This document shows positions 45,651 through 56,604 of a stretch of 64,000 nt of DNA, one piece after another (the first letter of the stretch is position 1; each line of letters starts with the position of its first letter). The position numbers and the translations under genes were made by a program. A model generated the notes under the pieces. The model worked only from the letters and a program-made list of their open reading frames with translations. It was not told the origin of the DNA and ran no database searches. This DNA is from an uncultured Sphingomonadaceae bacterium (GTDB lineage Bacteria > Pseudomonadota > Alphaproteobacteria > Sphingomonadales > Sphingomonadaceae), in NCBI GenBank assembly GCA_947495985.1, contig CANMBD010000001.1, forward strand, positions 620,001-684,000, read 5' to 3'.

Positions 45651-46699
45651 CCGAATATCTCCAATCGACTTTTCTTGGCCCCGAGATTGGCTGGCTTGTT
45701 GCCACGCTCGCGCTGATCCTGCTGATCGCGCTGCCGCTGATGCTGGCCGTGGCGATGATTATCTATGTTGATCGCAAGATTATTGCCGCCGTGGCGCTGC
45801 GTCGCGGCCCCAATGTGGTCGGACCTTTCGGCCTGCTTCAGAGTTTTGCCGATGGTTTGAAGGTATTCCTTCAGGAAACGATTATTCCGTCGGGTGCTAA
45901 TAAAGGCCTGTTCCTGCTGGCGCCGATCATCACCTTTACCGTGGCTTTGCTGGCCTGGGCTGTCATTCCATTCAGCGAGGAAATGGTCCTCGCGAACATC
46001 AATATCGGTGTGCTCTACATTCTCGCGATCAGTTCGCTTGGGGTCTATGGCGTCGTGATTTCCGGTTGGGCGAGTAACTCGAAATATCCGTTTTTCTCAG
46101 CCATGCGTGCGGCCGCGCAGATGATTTCATATGAAGTCTCTATCGGCTTCATCCTTATTTCGGTCGTGCTGTTTGCCGGCACATTCAATCTCAACGAGAT
46201 TATCAAAGCGCAGGAAGGCCATATTTTTGGCGCTGTGAGCGCTTATGGGCTTAATCCATTGCTTTTCCCAATGGCCGTGATGTTCCTGATCAGTTCAATG
46301 GCCGAGACGGCGCGCGCGCCTTTCGACCTTACTGAAGCGGAGAGTGAACTGGTCGCGGGTTATCAGACCGAATATTCGTCCATGTCTTTCGCGCTGTTCT
46401 GGCTTGGCGAATATGCCAACATCCTGCTGATGTGCGCGCTTAACGTGATCCTGTTCTGGGGCGGATGGCTGCCACCAGTTGACTGGGAACCGCTTTACGC
46501 TGTGCCGGGGATCATCTGGCTGTTCTTGAAGATGTTCATGATTTTCTTCATCTTCAGTTGGGCCTGGGCGACGGTTCCGCGCTATCGCTATGATCAACTT
46601 ATGCGTCTGGGTTGGAAAGTGTTCCTGCCGATCAGCATATTCTGGGTATTCTTGGTCAGCGGATATGTAATGATTGATAAATTTGGGTGGCCGCTATGA
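45647..46699 (+). CDS. nuoH: NADH-quinone oxidoreductase subunit H
   Basis: A 350-residue membrane subunit with eight or nine helices that forms the quinone entry channel. Signatures: [45 protein letters not shown] and [14 protein letters not shown]. Its stop overlaps the nuoI start by four bases. Confidence 0.97.
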   Translation: MTEYLQSTFLGPEIGWLVATLALILLIALPLMLAVAMIIYVDRKIIAAVALRRGPNVVGPFGLLQSFADGLKVFLQETIIPSGANKGLFLLAPIITFTVALLAWAVIPFSEEMVLANINIGVLYILAISSLGVYGVVISGWASNSKYPFFSAMRAAAQMISYEVSIGFILISVVLFAGTFNLNEIIKAQEGHIFGAVSAYGLNPLLFPMAVMFLISSMAETARAPFDLTEAESELVAGYQTEYSSMSFALFWLGEYANILLMCALNVILFWGGWLPPVDWEPLYAVPGIIWLFLKMFMIFFIFSWAWATVPRYRYDQLMRLGWKVFLPISIFWVFLVSGYVMIDKFGWPL

Positions 46700-47181
46700 G
46701 AATATCGCAAGTCATAAAAGCCTTCTCTCTGTATGAGATCGTTTTGGCGCATGCTTTGACGCTGAAATATTTCTTCAAAAAGAAAAAGACGATCAACTAT
46801 CCCTATGAGAAGAACCCGATTTCGCCGCGGTTCCGGGGCGAGCATGTGCTGCGCCGCTATCCCAATGGAGAAGAGCGCTGCATTGCCTGCAAGCTGTGCG
46901 AAGCGGTTTGTCCGGCACAGGCGATTACGATCGAGGCGGAACCGCGCGAGGATGGCAGCCGCCGCACAACGCGCTATGATATCGATATGACCAAGTGCAT
47001 TTACTGCGGTTTCTGTCAGGAGGCCTGTCCGGTTGATGCCGTGGTTGAAGGACCGAATTTCGAATATTCGACCGAGACACGTGAAGAACTTATCTACGAC
47101 AAGGCAAAACTGCTTGAAAATGGTGACAAATGGGAGCGAGCCATCGCATCCAACCTTGCCGCCGACGCGCCCTATCGTTAA
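46696..47181 (+). CDS. nuoI: NADH-quinone oxidoreductase subunit I
   Basis: A 161-residue ferredoxin-like subunit with two 4Fe-4S motifs, [15 protein letters not shown] and [15 protein letters not shown]. The ATG at 46696 overlaps the nuoH stop; the open frame begins slightly earlier at 46687. It passes electrons from NuoG to NuoB. Confidence 0.97.
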   Translation: MRISQVIKAFSLYEIVLAHALTLKYFFKKKKTINYPYEKNPISPRFRGEHVLRRYPNGEERCIACKLCEAVCPAQAITIEAEPREDGSRRTTRYDIDMTKCIYCGFCQEACPVDAVVEGPNFEYSTETREELIYDKAKLLENGDKWERAIASNLAADAPYR

Positions 47182-47222
47182 GGCGCTGACAGGATTCTAA
47201 GGGGGTTACGGAAACCGTAAAC

Positions 47223-47834
47223 ATGCAAATATTTGCTTTCTATCTATTCGCATCCATCGTCATTGCCAGCGGTGCGTTTTGCATCTTTGCGCGTAATCCT
47301 GTGCATAGCGTTTTATGGCTGATCCTGGCGTTTTTTAACGCCGCGGGATTGATGTTGCTGGTCGGCGCCGAGTTTATCGCTGCCTTGCTGGTCATAGTCT
47401 ATGTCGGCGCAGTGGCGGTTTTGTTCCTGTTTGTCGTGATGATGCTCGATATTGATTTTGCCGAGTTGCGGGCCGGTTTCATGAAAAACCTGCCTTTGGG
47501 GCTCTTGTTGGCTCTCGTATTACTGGCAGAAATCATATTTGGCATCGGAGCATGGAGTGCTGGCGGCATGGGCGAAGCCACGGCTGTTGTTGGACCTCCG
47601 GCAGGCGGACCTTCCAATATCGAAGCTCTCGGCACGCTGCTTTACACCAAATATGTGTTTATATTTGAAGCTGCGGGTCTTGTTCTGCTGGTCGCCATGG
47701 TCGGTGCGATCGTTCTGACCAACCGCAAACGCGGCGGTGTCCGGATCCAGAATATTCAGGAGCAGGTCGCAAGGCGTCCGCAAGATGCGACACGCAACGA
47801 GCAGCCAGAAGTCGGCAAGGGGGTCGAACTATGA
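47223..47834 (+). CDS. nuoJ: NADH-quinone oxidoreductase subunit J
   Basis: A 203-residue membrane subunit with five helices. The conserved stretch [19 protein letters not shown] is diagnostic (helix 3 with its pi-bulge). It is 41 bases after nuoI and overlaps nuoK by four bases. Confidence 0.95.
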   Translation: MQIFAFYLFASIVIASGAFCIFARNPVHSVLWLILAFFNAAGLMLLVGAEFIAALLVIVYVGAVAVLFLFVVMMLDIDFAELRAGFMKNLPLGLLLALVLLAEIIFGIGAWSAGGMGEATAVVGPPAGGPSNIEALGTLLYTKYVFIFEAAGLVLLVAMVGAIVLTNRKRGGVRIQNIQEQVARRPQDATRNEQPEVGKGVEL

Positions 47835-48136
47835 TCGGCATTGAACATTATCTGGTGGTCAGTTCCATCCTGTTTGTGATGGGCATGCTGGGGATCTTTC
47901 TGAACCGCAAGAATATCATCATCATCCTGATGGCGATTGAGTTGATTTTGCTCTCGGTCAACCTGAACCTGGTCGCGTTCAGCGCCTTTCTGGGTGACAT
48001 GACCGGGCAGATATTTGCGATGTTCGTGCTGACGGTTGCTGCGGGTGAAGCGGCTATCGGTCTTGCGATATTGGTTATTTACTTCCGTCAGCGCGGCACG
48101 ATTGCCGTTGATGATGTCAACCGGATGAAGGGTTAG
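47831..48136 (+). CDS. nuoK: NADH-quinone oxidoreductase subunit K
   Basis: A 101-residue three-helix membrane subunit. The buried acidic residues of the proton path are visible in [11 protein letters not shown] and [13 protein letters not shown]. Length and neighbours are standard. Confidence 0.96.
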   Translation: MIGIEHYLVVSSILFVMGMLGIFLNRKNIIIILMAIELILLSVNLNLVAFSAFLGDMTGQIFAMFVLTVAAGEAAIGLAILVIYFRQRGTIAVDDVNRMKG

Positions 48137-48140
48137 GGAC

Positions 48141-50144
48141 TTGACGATCCAGCTTATCGTTTTCCTGCCCTTGCTGGCAGCAATCGTCGCAGGCTTTGGC
48201 AATCGCGTGATTGGCAATGTTCCGGCGAAATTCGTGACCACCGCCGCTCTGTTCGTGTCTTGCGCGCTGAGTTGGCCGATCTTTATTGACTATATCCTGC
48301 TGTCCCGCGCTGCCGAAGTTGTGCCCGTGCTGACATGGGTGCAGTCGGGTGATCTCAATTTTGAATGGTCTCTGCGGGTTGATGCGCTGACCGCTGTCAT
48401 GCTGGTAGTTGTGACTACAGTATCGGCTCTGGTGCATCTCTATAGCTGGGGCTATATGGAAGAAGATCCTGACCAGCCGCGCTTTTTCGCCTATTTGTCG
48501 CTCTTCACCTTCGCCATGTTGATGCTGGTGACCGCCGATAATCTGGTCCAGATGTTCTTTGGCTGGGAAGGGGTCGGCCTAGCCTCTTATCTGCTGATCG
48601 GTTTCTGGTTCAAGAAACCGACAGCCAGTGCTGCCGCGATCAAGGCTTTTGTAGTCAACCGGGTTGGTGACCTTGGTTTCATGCTGGGTATCTTCGGTAC
48701 GTTCCTTGTATTTGGCACTGTATCTATTCCGGAAATTCTGGAAGCGGCGCCTGCGATGGCCGGCTCGACAATTACATTTGCGGGCATGCGACTTGATACG
48801 ATGACCATCCTGTGTCTGTTGCTGTTTATCGGTGCGATGGGCAAATCTGCGCAATTGGGACTGCACACCTGGCTCCCCGACGCGATGGAAGGGCCGACAC
48901 CTGTGTCTGCGCTTATCCACGCGGCAACGATGGTTACGGCGGGTGTGTTCATGGTTTGCCGTCTTTCGCCCATGTTTGAAACCAGCGAAGTGGCTTTGGC
49001 GGTTGTGACAGTGGTTGGTGCGTGCACGGCGATTTTTGCAGCGACCGTCGGTTTGGTCCAGCATGATATCAAGCGTGTGATTGCATATTCGACCTGTTCA
49101 CAGCTCGGTTATATGTTCTTCGCCGCGGGTGTTGGTGCCTATAGCGCGGCAATGTTCCACCTGTTTACGCACGCTTTCTTTAAGGCGCTGTTGTTCCTTG
49201 GTGCCGGCTCGGTGATCCATGCAATGCACCACGAACAGGACATGCGCTACTATGGCGGCCTGCGGAAAGAGATCCCGTTGACCTTCTGGGCGATGATGGC
49301 GGGGACGCTGGCGATTACCGGTGTTGGTATTGTTGGAATCGGTGGTTTCGCTGGTTTCTATTCGAAAGATGCGATTATCGAGGCGGCTTTTGCAAGTGGT
49401 TCAAGCACCGGCCAGTTTGCCTTTATAATAGGTGTATTGGCGGCGTTGCTGACAAGTTTCTACAGCTGGCGCCTGATGTTCCTGACTTTCTGGGGCACAC
49501 CGCGCTGGATTCAGTCCGAGCATATTCAACATAGCGTTCACAAGACACCCGAAACGGCGGAAGACTCAACCGGCGGCTATCATCCGCATGAAAGCCCATT
49601 CTCTATGCTGATACCATTGGGCGTCCTCGGCTTTGGTGCGATTGCTGCGGGCTTCCTGTTCCACAATCAGTTTATCGATGCGACCGAAGGCTTCCGCTTC
49701 TGGGCTGGCAGCCTGGCGTTTGATCGCCATTTGATGCATGAAATTCATGAAGTACCGCTTTGGGTGAAACTGGCCTCGACAGTTGCAATGCTCATCGGTC
49801 TGACAACGGCGTTCCTGATGTACTTCCGCGGGAAAGACCGTCCAGCACGTCTCGCTGCGACCTTCCAACCGGTCTATAATTTCTTCTTCAACAAATGGTA
49901 TTTTGACGAGCTCTATGACCTCATCTTTGTACGCCCTGCTTTCTGGTTTGGGCGGCTATTCTGGAAAACGGGAGACGAAGGTACGATTGATCGCTTTGGT
50001 CCGAATGGTGTCGCGGCGGTTGTGGCTAGCGGTGCGGGGGTCGCGAAGAAATTCCAGACTGGATATCTCTATAGCTATGCGCTGGTGATGCTGCTTGGAT
50101 TGGCGGCTGCGGTGACGTGGCTTATCGTGCGGGGAGCAAACTGA
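48141..50144 (+). CDS. nuoL: NADH-quinone oxidoreductase subunit L
   Basis: A 667-residue antiporter-like proton-pumping subunit. Signatures: [42 protein letters not shown] and [18 protein letters not shown]. The C-terminal part includes the long lateral helix region. It starts at TTG 48141, four bases after nuoK, and overlaps nuoM (TGATG). Confidence 0.96.
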   Translation: MTIQLIVFLPLLAAIVAGFGNRVIGNVPAKFVTTAALFVSCALSWPIFIDYILLSRAAEVVPVLTWVQSGDLNFEWSLRVDALTAVMLVVVTTVSALVHLYSWGYMEEDPDQPRFFAYLSLFTFAMLMLVTADNLVQMFFGWEGVGLASYLLIGFWFKKPTASAAAIKAFVVNRVGDLGFMLGIFGTFLVFGTVSIPEILEAAPAMAGSTITFAGMRLDTMTILCLLLFIGAMGKSAQLGLHTWLPDAMEGPTPVSALIHAATMVTAGVFMVCRLSPMFETSEVALAVVTVVGACTAIFAATVGLVQHDIKRVIAYSTCSQLGYMFFAAGVGAYSAAMFHLFTHAFFKALLFLGAGSVIHAMHHEQDMRYYGGLRKEIPLTFWAMMAGTLAITGVGIVGIGGFAGFYSKDAIIEAAFASGSSTGQFAFIIGVLAALLTSFYSWRLMFLTFWGTPRWIQSEHIQHSVHKTPETAEDSTGGYHPHESPFSMLIPLGVLGFGAIAAGFLFHNQFIDATEGFRFWAGSLAFDRHLMHEIHEVPLWVKLASTVAMLIGLTTAFLMYFRGKDRPARLAATFQPVYNFFFNKWYFDELYDLIFVRPAFWFGRLFWKTGDEGTIDRFGPNGVAAVVASGAGVAKKFQTGYLYSYALVMLLGLAAAVTWLIVRGAN

Positions 50145-51694
50145 TGAACCAGCTTGATTTCCCGATCCTGTCGCTGATGTTGGGCTTGCCGATGCTGGCC
50201 GCTATCATCTGTCTGTTTCTAAATGCGCAAGCGGCACGGTTGCTGGCGCTGGTCACGACTCTGGTGCTATTCGCTCTCGGCATTGTGCTCTGGGCCAACT
50301 ACGATATTGGTGGTCCGCAATGGCAATATGTTGAGCGGATCGAACTGTTTGGCAATTTCGCCTGGGCACTGGGCATAGACGGCATTTCGATGATGCTGAT
50401 CATGCTCACCGTGTTCCTGATGCCGATATGTATCGGCGCGAGTTGGGAGTCGATCAAGGAACGCGTTGGCGAGTATATGGCGGCCTTCCTGTTCATGGAA
50501 GTGCTGATGATCGGCGTGTTTGCAGCGCAGGATATTTTCCTGTTCTACATCCTGTTCGAGGCTGGCCTGATCCCGATGTATCTGATCATCGGTATCTGGG
50601 GCGGCGCCAACCGGATTTACGCGAGTTACAAATTCTTCCTCTACACATTGCTTGGCTCTGTGGTGATGCTGATCGCGATGCTGTGGATGGTGCAGGATGC
50701 GGGAACCAGCGATATCCCAACCCTGCTCAACTATGACTTTGCGCCTGAGGCACAGACTTGGCTCTGGCTCGCGTTTTTTGCCAGCTTTGCGGTCAAGATG
50801 CCGATGTGGCCGGTCCATACCTGGCTGCCCGATGCGCACGTTCAGGCGCCAACTGCAGGTTCTGTGATACTGGCGGGCGTGTTGCTGAAAATGGGTGGCT
50901 ATGGCTTCCTGCGTTTCTCGCTACCAATGTTCCCGGAAGCGTCAGAGCAATTTATCTGGCTGATCTTCGCACTGTCGATGGTGGCCGTCGTCTACACCTC
51001 GCTCGTCGCTTTGGTGCAGCAGGATATGAAGAAGCTGATCGCCTATTCATCAGTGGCCCATATGGCGATCGTGACACTGGGGCTTTTCGCTTTTAACCGT
51101 CAGGGTATTGAAGGCGCGATCATCGTTATGCTGAGCCACGGTCTGGTGTCCGGCGCGCTGTTCCTGTGTGTTGGCGTGATCTATGATCGCCTGCACACAA
51201 GGGAAATTGACCGCTATGGCGGCCTGTCGATCAACATGCCGAAATATGCGCTGTTGTTCATGCTGTTCACAATGGCATCTATTGGCCTTCCCGGCACAAG
51301 CGGATTTGTCGGTGAGTTCCTGTCGCTTGTGGGTCTCTACAAAGTGAATAGCTGGGTCACGCTGGTTGCGACGACCGGTATCATTTTGGGTGCTGGCTAT
51401 ATGCTCTACCTTTATCGCCGCGTCGCTTTTGGTGAACTCGTTCATGATGATGTGAAGGCCATGCCGGACCTTTCCGCTCGTGAGATGGCCTTGCTCGCAC
51501 CGATCGCTGCGGCGGTTATGTGGATGGGCGTTTATCCGGAAAGCTTTATGGCGCCAATTCGCGGCGACGTAGGGACGCTTGTCGCCCGTATTGACCGCGC
51601 AGCGCCAGAGGGGGATGCGCATTTGAAAATGGGGCAAGCAACAGCGGCACCCAAGGGCCATGAAGCCGAAGCCGGCCACGGGGAGTCGCACTGA
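50144..51694 (+). CDS. nuoM: NADH-quinone oxidoreductase subunit M
   Basis: A 516-residue antiporter-like subunit. Signatures: [20 protein letters not shown] motif (seen as [13 protein letters not shown]), [20 protein letters not shown] and [13 protein letters not shown]. The ATG at 50144 overlaps the nuoL stop; the frame is open from 50117. The C-terminal tail is His/Glu-rich ([12 protein letters not shown]). Confidence 0.96.
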   Translation: MNQLDFPILSLMLGLPMLAAIICLFLNAQAARLLALVTTLVLFALGIVLWANYDIGGPQWQYVERIELFGNFAWALGIDGISMMLIMLTVFLMPICIGASWESIKERVGEYMAAFLFMEVLMIGVFAAQDIFLFYILFEAGLIPMYLIIGIWGGANRIYASYKFFLYTLLGSVVMLIAMLWMVQDAGTSDIPTLLNYDFAPEAQTWLWLAFFASFAVKMPMWPVHTWLPDAHVQAPTAGSVILAGVLLKMGGYGFLRFSLPMFPEASEQFIWLIFALSMVAVVYTSLVALVQQDMKKLIAYSSVAHMAIVTLGLFAFNRQGIEGAIIVMLSHGLVSGALFLCVGVIYDRLHTREIDRYGGLSINMPKYALLFMLFTMASIGLPGTSGFVGEFLSLVGLYKVNSWVTLVATTGIILGAGYMLYLYRRVAFGELVHDDVKAMPDLSAREMALLAPIAAAVMWMGVYPESFMAPIRGDVGTLVARIDRAAPEGDAHLKMGQATAAPKGHEAEAGHGESH

Positions 51695-53148
51695 TGGACT
51701 ATAGACTTTCACTGATTTTCACGCTGCCCGAAATCATTTTGTCGGTGAGCGGCATGATATTGCTGCTTGTCGCTGCGTGGGGCGGCGTCAAGTCAGCACG
51801 TTTGATTAGCATATTGGCGGTTGCCGCCCTGTTCGGCTCTTCGGCTTACGCTTCGGAATTCCTGACCAATCCATCCTTTGAATTTGGCGGTGATGCCTTT
51901 TACGGGCTCTATCGGATGGACGGGTTTGGCAGTTTTTCCAAGTTATTGATCTATTTTGCAGCGATTGTCTCGCTGATCATTGCGCCGCGTTTCTTTAAAG
52001 ACAGTGGTACCTATCGGCCCGAATATCCGGTGCTGATCCTGTTCGCGACCGTCGGGATGGGCATGATGGTATCGGCCGTGGATATGTTGACGCTCTACAT
52101 CGGACTGGAGCTTAACAGCCTGTCCGCTTATGTTTTGGCAAGTATCATCCGCAATGATGTCCGCTCCTCTGAAGCCGGTTTGAAATATTTCGTTCTGGGT
52201 TCATTGGCGAGCGGCATGTTGCTGTTCGGGATTTCACTTGTTTACGGTTTTGCCGGATCAACCAGTTTTTCGGTTATCGCGGATACGTTGACCGGTGATC
52301 TGTCGACCGGACCGCTCATCGGCGTCGTACTGGTGCTTGCCGGTCTCGCGTTCAAGATCAGCGCCGTCCCATTCCATATGTGGACCCCGGATGTTTACGA
52401 GGGCGCTCCGACGCCGGTAACCGCCTTTTTCGCAAGCGCACCCAAAGTAGCGGCTATCGCTCTGACGGTTCGGGTGATTATTGATGCCTTTGGCAGCCAG
52501 ACATCGACTTGGCAGCAGATCATTGTTTTTGTCGCGCTCGCGTCCATCGTGCTCGGTGCAGTCGCGGCTATTGGTCAGCAGAATATCAAACGCCTGCTTG
52601 CCTACAGCTCGATCAATAATGTCGGTTTCCTGCTTATTGGTCTGGCTGCAGGTACGGCTCAGGGCATCTCCGCGATGCTTTTCTATCTGGTTATTTACGT
52701 CGCGATGACGCTGGGCAGCTTCATCTGCGTCATGGAAATGCGTGATGTAGAAGGCAAGCCACTGGAATCATTATCCAGCCTTGCCGGCCTGTCACAAACA
52801 CGACCGGGACTGGCCGCTGCTTTTGCCGTGTTCATGTTCTCGCTGGCCGGCATTCCGCCATTATTCGGTTTCTGGGGCAAGTTTCTGGTCTTTGATGCAG
52901 CCGTTGCAGCGGGCATGTTGCCGCTGGCGGTGATCGGTATTGCCGCATCGGTGATCGGCGCTTTCTATTACATCAAAGTCGTCAAGATCATCTATTTCGA
53001 TGATCCAGCTGGTCAGATTGCCAAAACAGGGCACAAGACCGAGAATGGATTGATCGGATTGATGGCTCTGGCTGTGTCACCCTTGGGATATCTCACCATT
53101 CCGCTGTTGGCACCTGTTACAGCAACGGCGGCTCAGGCTTTATTCTGA
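51694..53148 (+). CDS. nuoN: NADH-quinone oxidoreductase subunit N
   Basis: A 484-residue antiporter-like subunit, last of the complex I genes. Signatures: YIGLELNSLSAYVLA, PFHMWTPDVYEGAPTPVTAF and YSSINNVGFLLIGL. The downstream birA follows within 20 bases, so transcription probably continues. Confidence 0.96.
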   Translation: MDYRLSLIFTLPEIILSVSGMILLLVAAWGGVKSARLISILAVAALFGSSAYASEFLTNPSFEFGGDAFYGLYRMDGFGSFSKLLIYFAAIVSLIIAPRFFKDSGTYRPEYPVLILFATVGMGMMVSAVDMLTLYIGLELNSLSAYVLASIIRNDVRSSEAGLKYFVLGSLASGMLLFGISLVYGFAGSTSFSVIADTLTGDLSTGPLIGVVLVLAGLAFKISAVPFHMWTPDVYEGAPTPVTAFFASAPKVAAIALTVRVIIDAFGSQTSTWQQIIVFVALASIVLGAVAAIGQQNIKRLLAYSSINNVGFLLIGLAAGTAQGISAMLFYLVIYVAMTLGSFICVMEMRDVEGKPLESLSSLAGLSQTRPGLAAAFAVFMFSLAGIPPLFGFWGKFLVFDAAVAAGMLPLAVIGIAASVIGAFYYIKVVKIIYFDDPAGQIAKTGHKTENGLIGLMALAVSPLGYLTIPLLAPVTATAAQALF

Positions 53149-53165
53149 CCTTTCATATAGAAACA

Positions 53166-53861
53166 GTGGCTGAAACCGCATCGACCAATGCGGATATGAA
53201 GGCACGCGCCTTGAATGGTGCCGATGAAGGTTTGTGGCTTCGCGCGGAAAAACAAAGTGGCGGAATTGGACGTCTCGGCCGCAAATGGGAAAGCCCGGAA
53301 GGCAATCTCTATTGCAGCACCATGGTCATGTGCCGTACCGAAGACCCTCAGCCATCGACCTTGTCGTTTGTCGCTGCTTTGGCAGTGCACAAGGCAATCA
53401 GCGCTCACGTACCGCACGATGACATCAGGCTGAAATGGCCCAATGACATATTAGTGTCTGGTCATAAGATATGCGGTATTTTGCTGGAACGGTCGGGTGA
53501 GGCTGTCGTTGTTGGCATAGGCGTCAACATCGCCGTCGCTCCACAGGTCCAAGGGCGTATTGTTACGAGCCTCCACAAAGAAGGAGCCGAGGCTGGTCTG
53601 ACTGCCGCAAGCTTTCTGGAGACGCTGGCGCAATATTTTGCTGATGCTCTGAACGAATGGAGACAATCAGGCCTTCCCGCAATTCTTAAAGCATGGCAAG
53701 AACGAGCGCATCCTTTGGGAACGCGCTTGTCGACCAGCGATGAAAAGGGCAATCGTCTGGAAGGCGAATATGCGGGCTTGTCCGATCAGGGAGCGCTGCG
53801 CTTGAGAAAGGCTGACGGAGCGCTTATCGAGATACATGCCGGTGATGTTGATGTCGGTTAG
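53166..53861 (+). CDS. birA: Biotin--[acetyl-CoA-carboxylase] ligase
   Basis: A ~231-residue biotin protein ligase without the N-terminal DNA-binding domain, so an enzyme only. Signatures: ETASTNADM, biotin/ATP site SGGIGRLGRKWESPEGNLY (related to GRGRxGR), LKWPNDILVSGHKICGILLE with the catalytic Lys, and VVGIGVNIAV. The GTG at 53166 is the first standard start, but the conserved first strand (about FHIETVAET) begins 12-18 bases earlier, so initiation may be at a non-canonical codon such as the CTG at 53145. It attaches biotin to the carboxylase carrier protein. Confidence 0.92.
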   Translation: MAETASTNADMKARALNGADEGLWLRAEKQSGGIGRLGRKWESPEGNLYCSTMVMCRTEDPQPSTLSFVAALAVHKAISAHVPHDDIRLKWPNDILVSGHKICGILLERSGEAVVVGIGVNIAVAPQVQGRIVTSLHKEGAEAGLTAASFLETLAQYFADALNEWRQSGLPAILKAWQERAHPLGTRLSTSDEKGNRLEGEYAGLSDQGALRLRKADGALIEIHAGDVDVG

Positions 53862-53876
53862 AAGGAAGGATCAATC

Positions 53877-54656
53877 ATGCTGCTCGCGATAGATGCCGGC
53901 AACACCAATGTTGTATTTGCGCTTTTTGACGGAGACGAGGTTAAGGCGCGTTGGCGTATAGCGACCGACCCACGGCGCACAGCGGATGAATATGTCGTAT
54001 GGCTGCGGCAATTACTGGATCTTGAAGGGCTGGGTATCGACGCCATTGATGCCGTTATAATTGGCACTGTTGTGCCAAGAGCGCTGCATAACCTGACCGT
54101 TTTATCGGAAAAATATTTCGGTGTGACACCGCTGGTGGCTGGTCGCGGCGATGCTGGATGGGGTGTGGCGCTGGATGTGGCGCAACCCGATACGGTGGGC
54201 GCGGACCGGGTTCTCAATATCATTGCAGCTCATGAAAAGTATAAGCAGGACGTAATAATCATTGATTTCGGCACCGCCACCACTTTCGATGTCGCGGATT
54301 ATGACGGGGCTTATAAAGGCGGTGTAATCGCGCCGGGTATAAACCTGTCGCTGGATGCTCTTGTCGGGAAAACCGCTCAGCTTCCGCGTATCGCTCTTGA
54401 AGCACCGGAAGATGACAATGTTATCGGACGGACAACCGAAAGCCAGATGCTGATCGGTATTTTCTGGGGTTATGTCGCAATGATTGAAGGTCTCGTCGAA
54501 CGGACCAAGGCGCAGATCGGCCGCCCTACCACAGTTATCGCGACTGGCGGATTGTCTGTTTTATTTGATGCACATACAGACGTATTTGACCATCTGGAGT
54601 CCGACCTTACCTTGCGCGGACTCTTAATCCTCTATCAGAGAGCAACCAACACCTAA
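53877..54656 (+). CDS. coaX: Type III pantothenate kinase
   Basis: A 259-residue CoaX, first step of coenzyme A synthesis. The phosphate-binding loop is [15 protein letters not shown]; the second ATPase-fold motif is [22 protein letters not shown] and [15 protein letters not shown] are the substrate-site signatures. GAAGGA precedes the ATG. It overlaps rnj by one base (TAATG), a pairing widely conserved in Alphaproteobacteria. Confidence 0.96.
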   Translation: MLLAIDAGNTNVVFALFDGDEVKARWRIATDPRRTADEYVVWLRQLLDLEGLGIDAIDAVIIGTVVPRALHNLTVLSEKYFGVTPLVAGRGDAGWGVALDVAQPDTVGADRVLNIIAAHEKYKQDVIIIDFGTATTFDVADYDGAYKGGVIAPGINLSLDALVGKTAQLPRIALEAPEDDNVIGRTTESQMLIGIFWGYVAMIEGLVERTKAQIGRPTTVIATGGLSVLFDAHTDVFDHLESDLTLRGLLILYQRATNT

Positions 54657-56296
54657 TGATAAAACCAAAAAACGAACTTCTCTTCCTGGCTCTCGGCGGG
54701 TCAGCGGAGATTGGCATGAACGTCAACCTTTATGGCTGTGACGGGAAATGGGTGATGGTCGATCTGGGTATGACTTTCGCCGATCCCGGTTATCCGGGTA
54801 TCGATCTCGTCTTGCCCGATCTCGAATTTATTGAAAAGCAATCCAAGAACCTGCTGGGCATTGTCCTTACGCATGGCCATGAAGATCATATCGGCGCCAT
54901 TCCCTATTTTGCTGGAGAGCTGAATGTTCCGCTCTATGCAACACCGTTTACCGCGGGCCTGATCCGCCGGAAACTGGCCGAAGCTGGTCTGGAGGATGAT
55001 GTAGAGCTGAACATCATTCCCAATGAAGGTAGCTTTGATCTGGGGCCGTTCGGTTTTCGCTATCTGCCAATTGCACACAGCATCGCCGAGGGCAATGCCC
55101 TGTTGATTGACACGCCATATGGCAAGATTTTCCATACCGGCGACTGGAAGCTGGATGACGAACCAATGCTTGGCGTCCCCTCGACAACGGAGCAGTTAAA
55201 AGCAGTCGGTGATGAGGGCATATTGGCAATGGTGTGCGATTCCACCAATGTCTTTAACGATGCACCGTCGGGGTCGGAGGGCGATGTTTATCGCAACCTG
55301 ATGCGGGTCGTTGAAGGTCTGGAAAACCGGGTATTGGTAACGACCTTTGCATCGAATGCGGCACGCCTCCAGACGCTTGGCGAAGTTGCAAAACATAGCG
55401 GTCGACAGCTGTGCGTCGCCGGGCGCTCGCTCGACCGGATGATCGAAAACTCTCGCGAGAACGGTTATCTAAAGGATTTTCCGCCAACGGTGGATTTCGA
55501 TGAAGCCATGAACATTCCGCGCGATGAAATCATGATCATCGCAACGGGCGGGCAGGGCGAAGCGAGAGCGGCTTTGGGGAGGATTGCTGGTGACAGCCAT
55601 AAGATCAAACTGACCGAAGGCGATCATGTCCTGTTTTCCTCCAAACAAATTCCCGGCAACGAGATCGCTATCGGCCGCATCCAGAACCAGCTTGCCGCCA
55701 AGGGCGTTGTGATGATCACGGACCGGCAGGAGCATATTCATGTATCCGGGCATCCGGGGCGTCCGGAACTGGCCAGCATGTATGAATGGATTCGGCCCCA
55801 GATATTGGTTCCGGTGCACGGCGAAATTCGCCACATGAAAGAACAAGCACGCTTTGCACAAGAGCAGGGCGTTCCGCAGAACATCTTTCAGCAAAATGGG
55901 GATATCGTTCGGCTTGCACCGGAAGGTCCGAAAATCATAAGTCAGGAGAGGACAGGGCGTCTGGTTCTTGATGGCGATGTGATCATACCGGCCGATGGCA
56001 AGACACTTAACGAACGTCGGAAAATTGCTTATAATGGCAGCATATCGGTGGCCGTTGGTCTCGATGAACGGGGCAAAATCATGAGCCAACCCATGCTGCG
56101 TTTACATGGTGTCCCGCTGGAAGAAGATGAGGAAGATTTTCTCGACGAGATGTATGAGACGATAATGAAGAAATTCAAAAAGCCCGTAGGTGATATCGAG
56201 AGATTTTCAGAAGAGTTGCGTTTGTTGGTTAGGCGCAGCGCAACTGAATGGACTGGCAAAAAACCGGTTGTTTCGGTTCTGGTTATTGAGGCGTAA
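54656..56296 (+). CDS. rnj: Ribonuclease J
   Basis: A 546-residue metallo-beta-lactamase/beta-CASP ribonuclease acting in mRNA and rRNA processing (5' exonuclease plus endonuclease). Zinc motif LTHGHEDHIGAIPYF, further metal ligands in HSIAEGNAL and HTGDWK, and the beta-CASP region FASNAARLQTLGEVAKHSGR and HVSGHPGRPEL. Length is normal. Confidence 0.95.
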   Translation: MIKPKNELLFLALGGSAEIGMNVNLYGCDGKWVMVDLGMTFADPGYPGIDLVLPDLEFIEKQSKNLLGIVLTHGHEDHIGAIPYFAGELNVPLYATPFTAGLIRRKLAEAGLEDDVELNIIPNEGSFDLGPFGFRYLPIAHSIAEGNALLIDTPYGKIFHTGDWKLDDEPMLGVPSTTEQLKAVGDEGILAMVCDSTNVFNDAPSGSEGDVYRNLMRVVEGLENRVLVTTFASNAARLQTLGEVAKHSGRQLCVAGRSLDRMIENSRENGYLKDFPPTVDFDEAMNIPRDEIMIIATGGQGEARAALGRIAGDSHKIKLTEGDHVLFSSKQIPGNEIAIGRIQNQLAAKGVVMITDRQEHIHVSGHPGRPELASMYEWIRPQILVPVHGEIRHMKEQARFAQEQGVPQNIFQQNGDIVRLAPEGPKIISQERTGRLVLDGDVIIPADGKTLNERRKIAYNGSISVAVGLDERGKIMSQPMLRLHGVPLEEDEEDFLDEMYETIMKKFKKPVGDIERFSEELRLLVRRSATEWTGKKPVVSVLVIEA

Positions 56297-56301
56297 CGTC
56301 A

Positions 56302-56586
56302 ATGGATTGGACTTCGATTCTCGCCATTTATGTGCTGTTCTGGGTGTTATCGGCTTTTATTATATTGCCCTTTGGGATACGCAGCCATTCGGAAACGGGC
56401 ACAGAAATGGTAAAGGGGCAGGCAGATGGAGCCCCGGTCAATTTCAGACCGGGCCGGACATTGGCCTTTACGACATTACTGGCGACGCTTGCCTTTATCC
56501 TGTTTTATTTCAACTACACCAATCAATGGATCACCGTTGATGACATAGATTTTTTCGGCAGCCGTGACAGACTGGAACAGAAGTAA
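56302..56586 (+). CDS. DUF1467 family membrane protein
   Basis: A 94-residue protein with two helices (residues ~5-25 and ~50-70) and the family pattern FWVLSAFIILPFGIRSH plus GAPVNFRPGR. DUF1467 proteins commonly follow rnj in Alphaproteobacteria; their function is not known. It is five bases after rnj. Confidence 0.88.
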   Translation: MDWTSILAIYVLFWVLSAFIILPFGIRSHSETGTEMVKGQADGAPVNFRPGRTLAFTTLLATLAFILFYFNYTNQWITVDDIDFFGSRDRLEQK

Positions 56587-56604
56587 CCCGAAAGTGGTGA
56601 GCTT

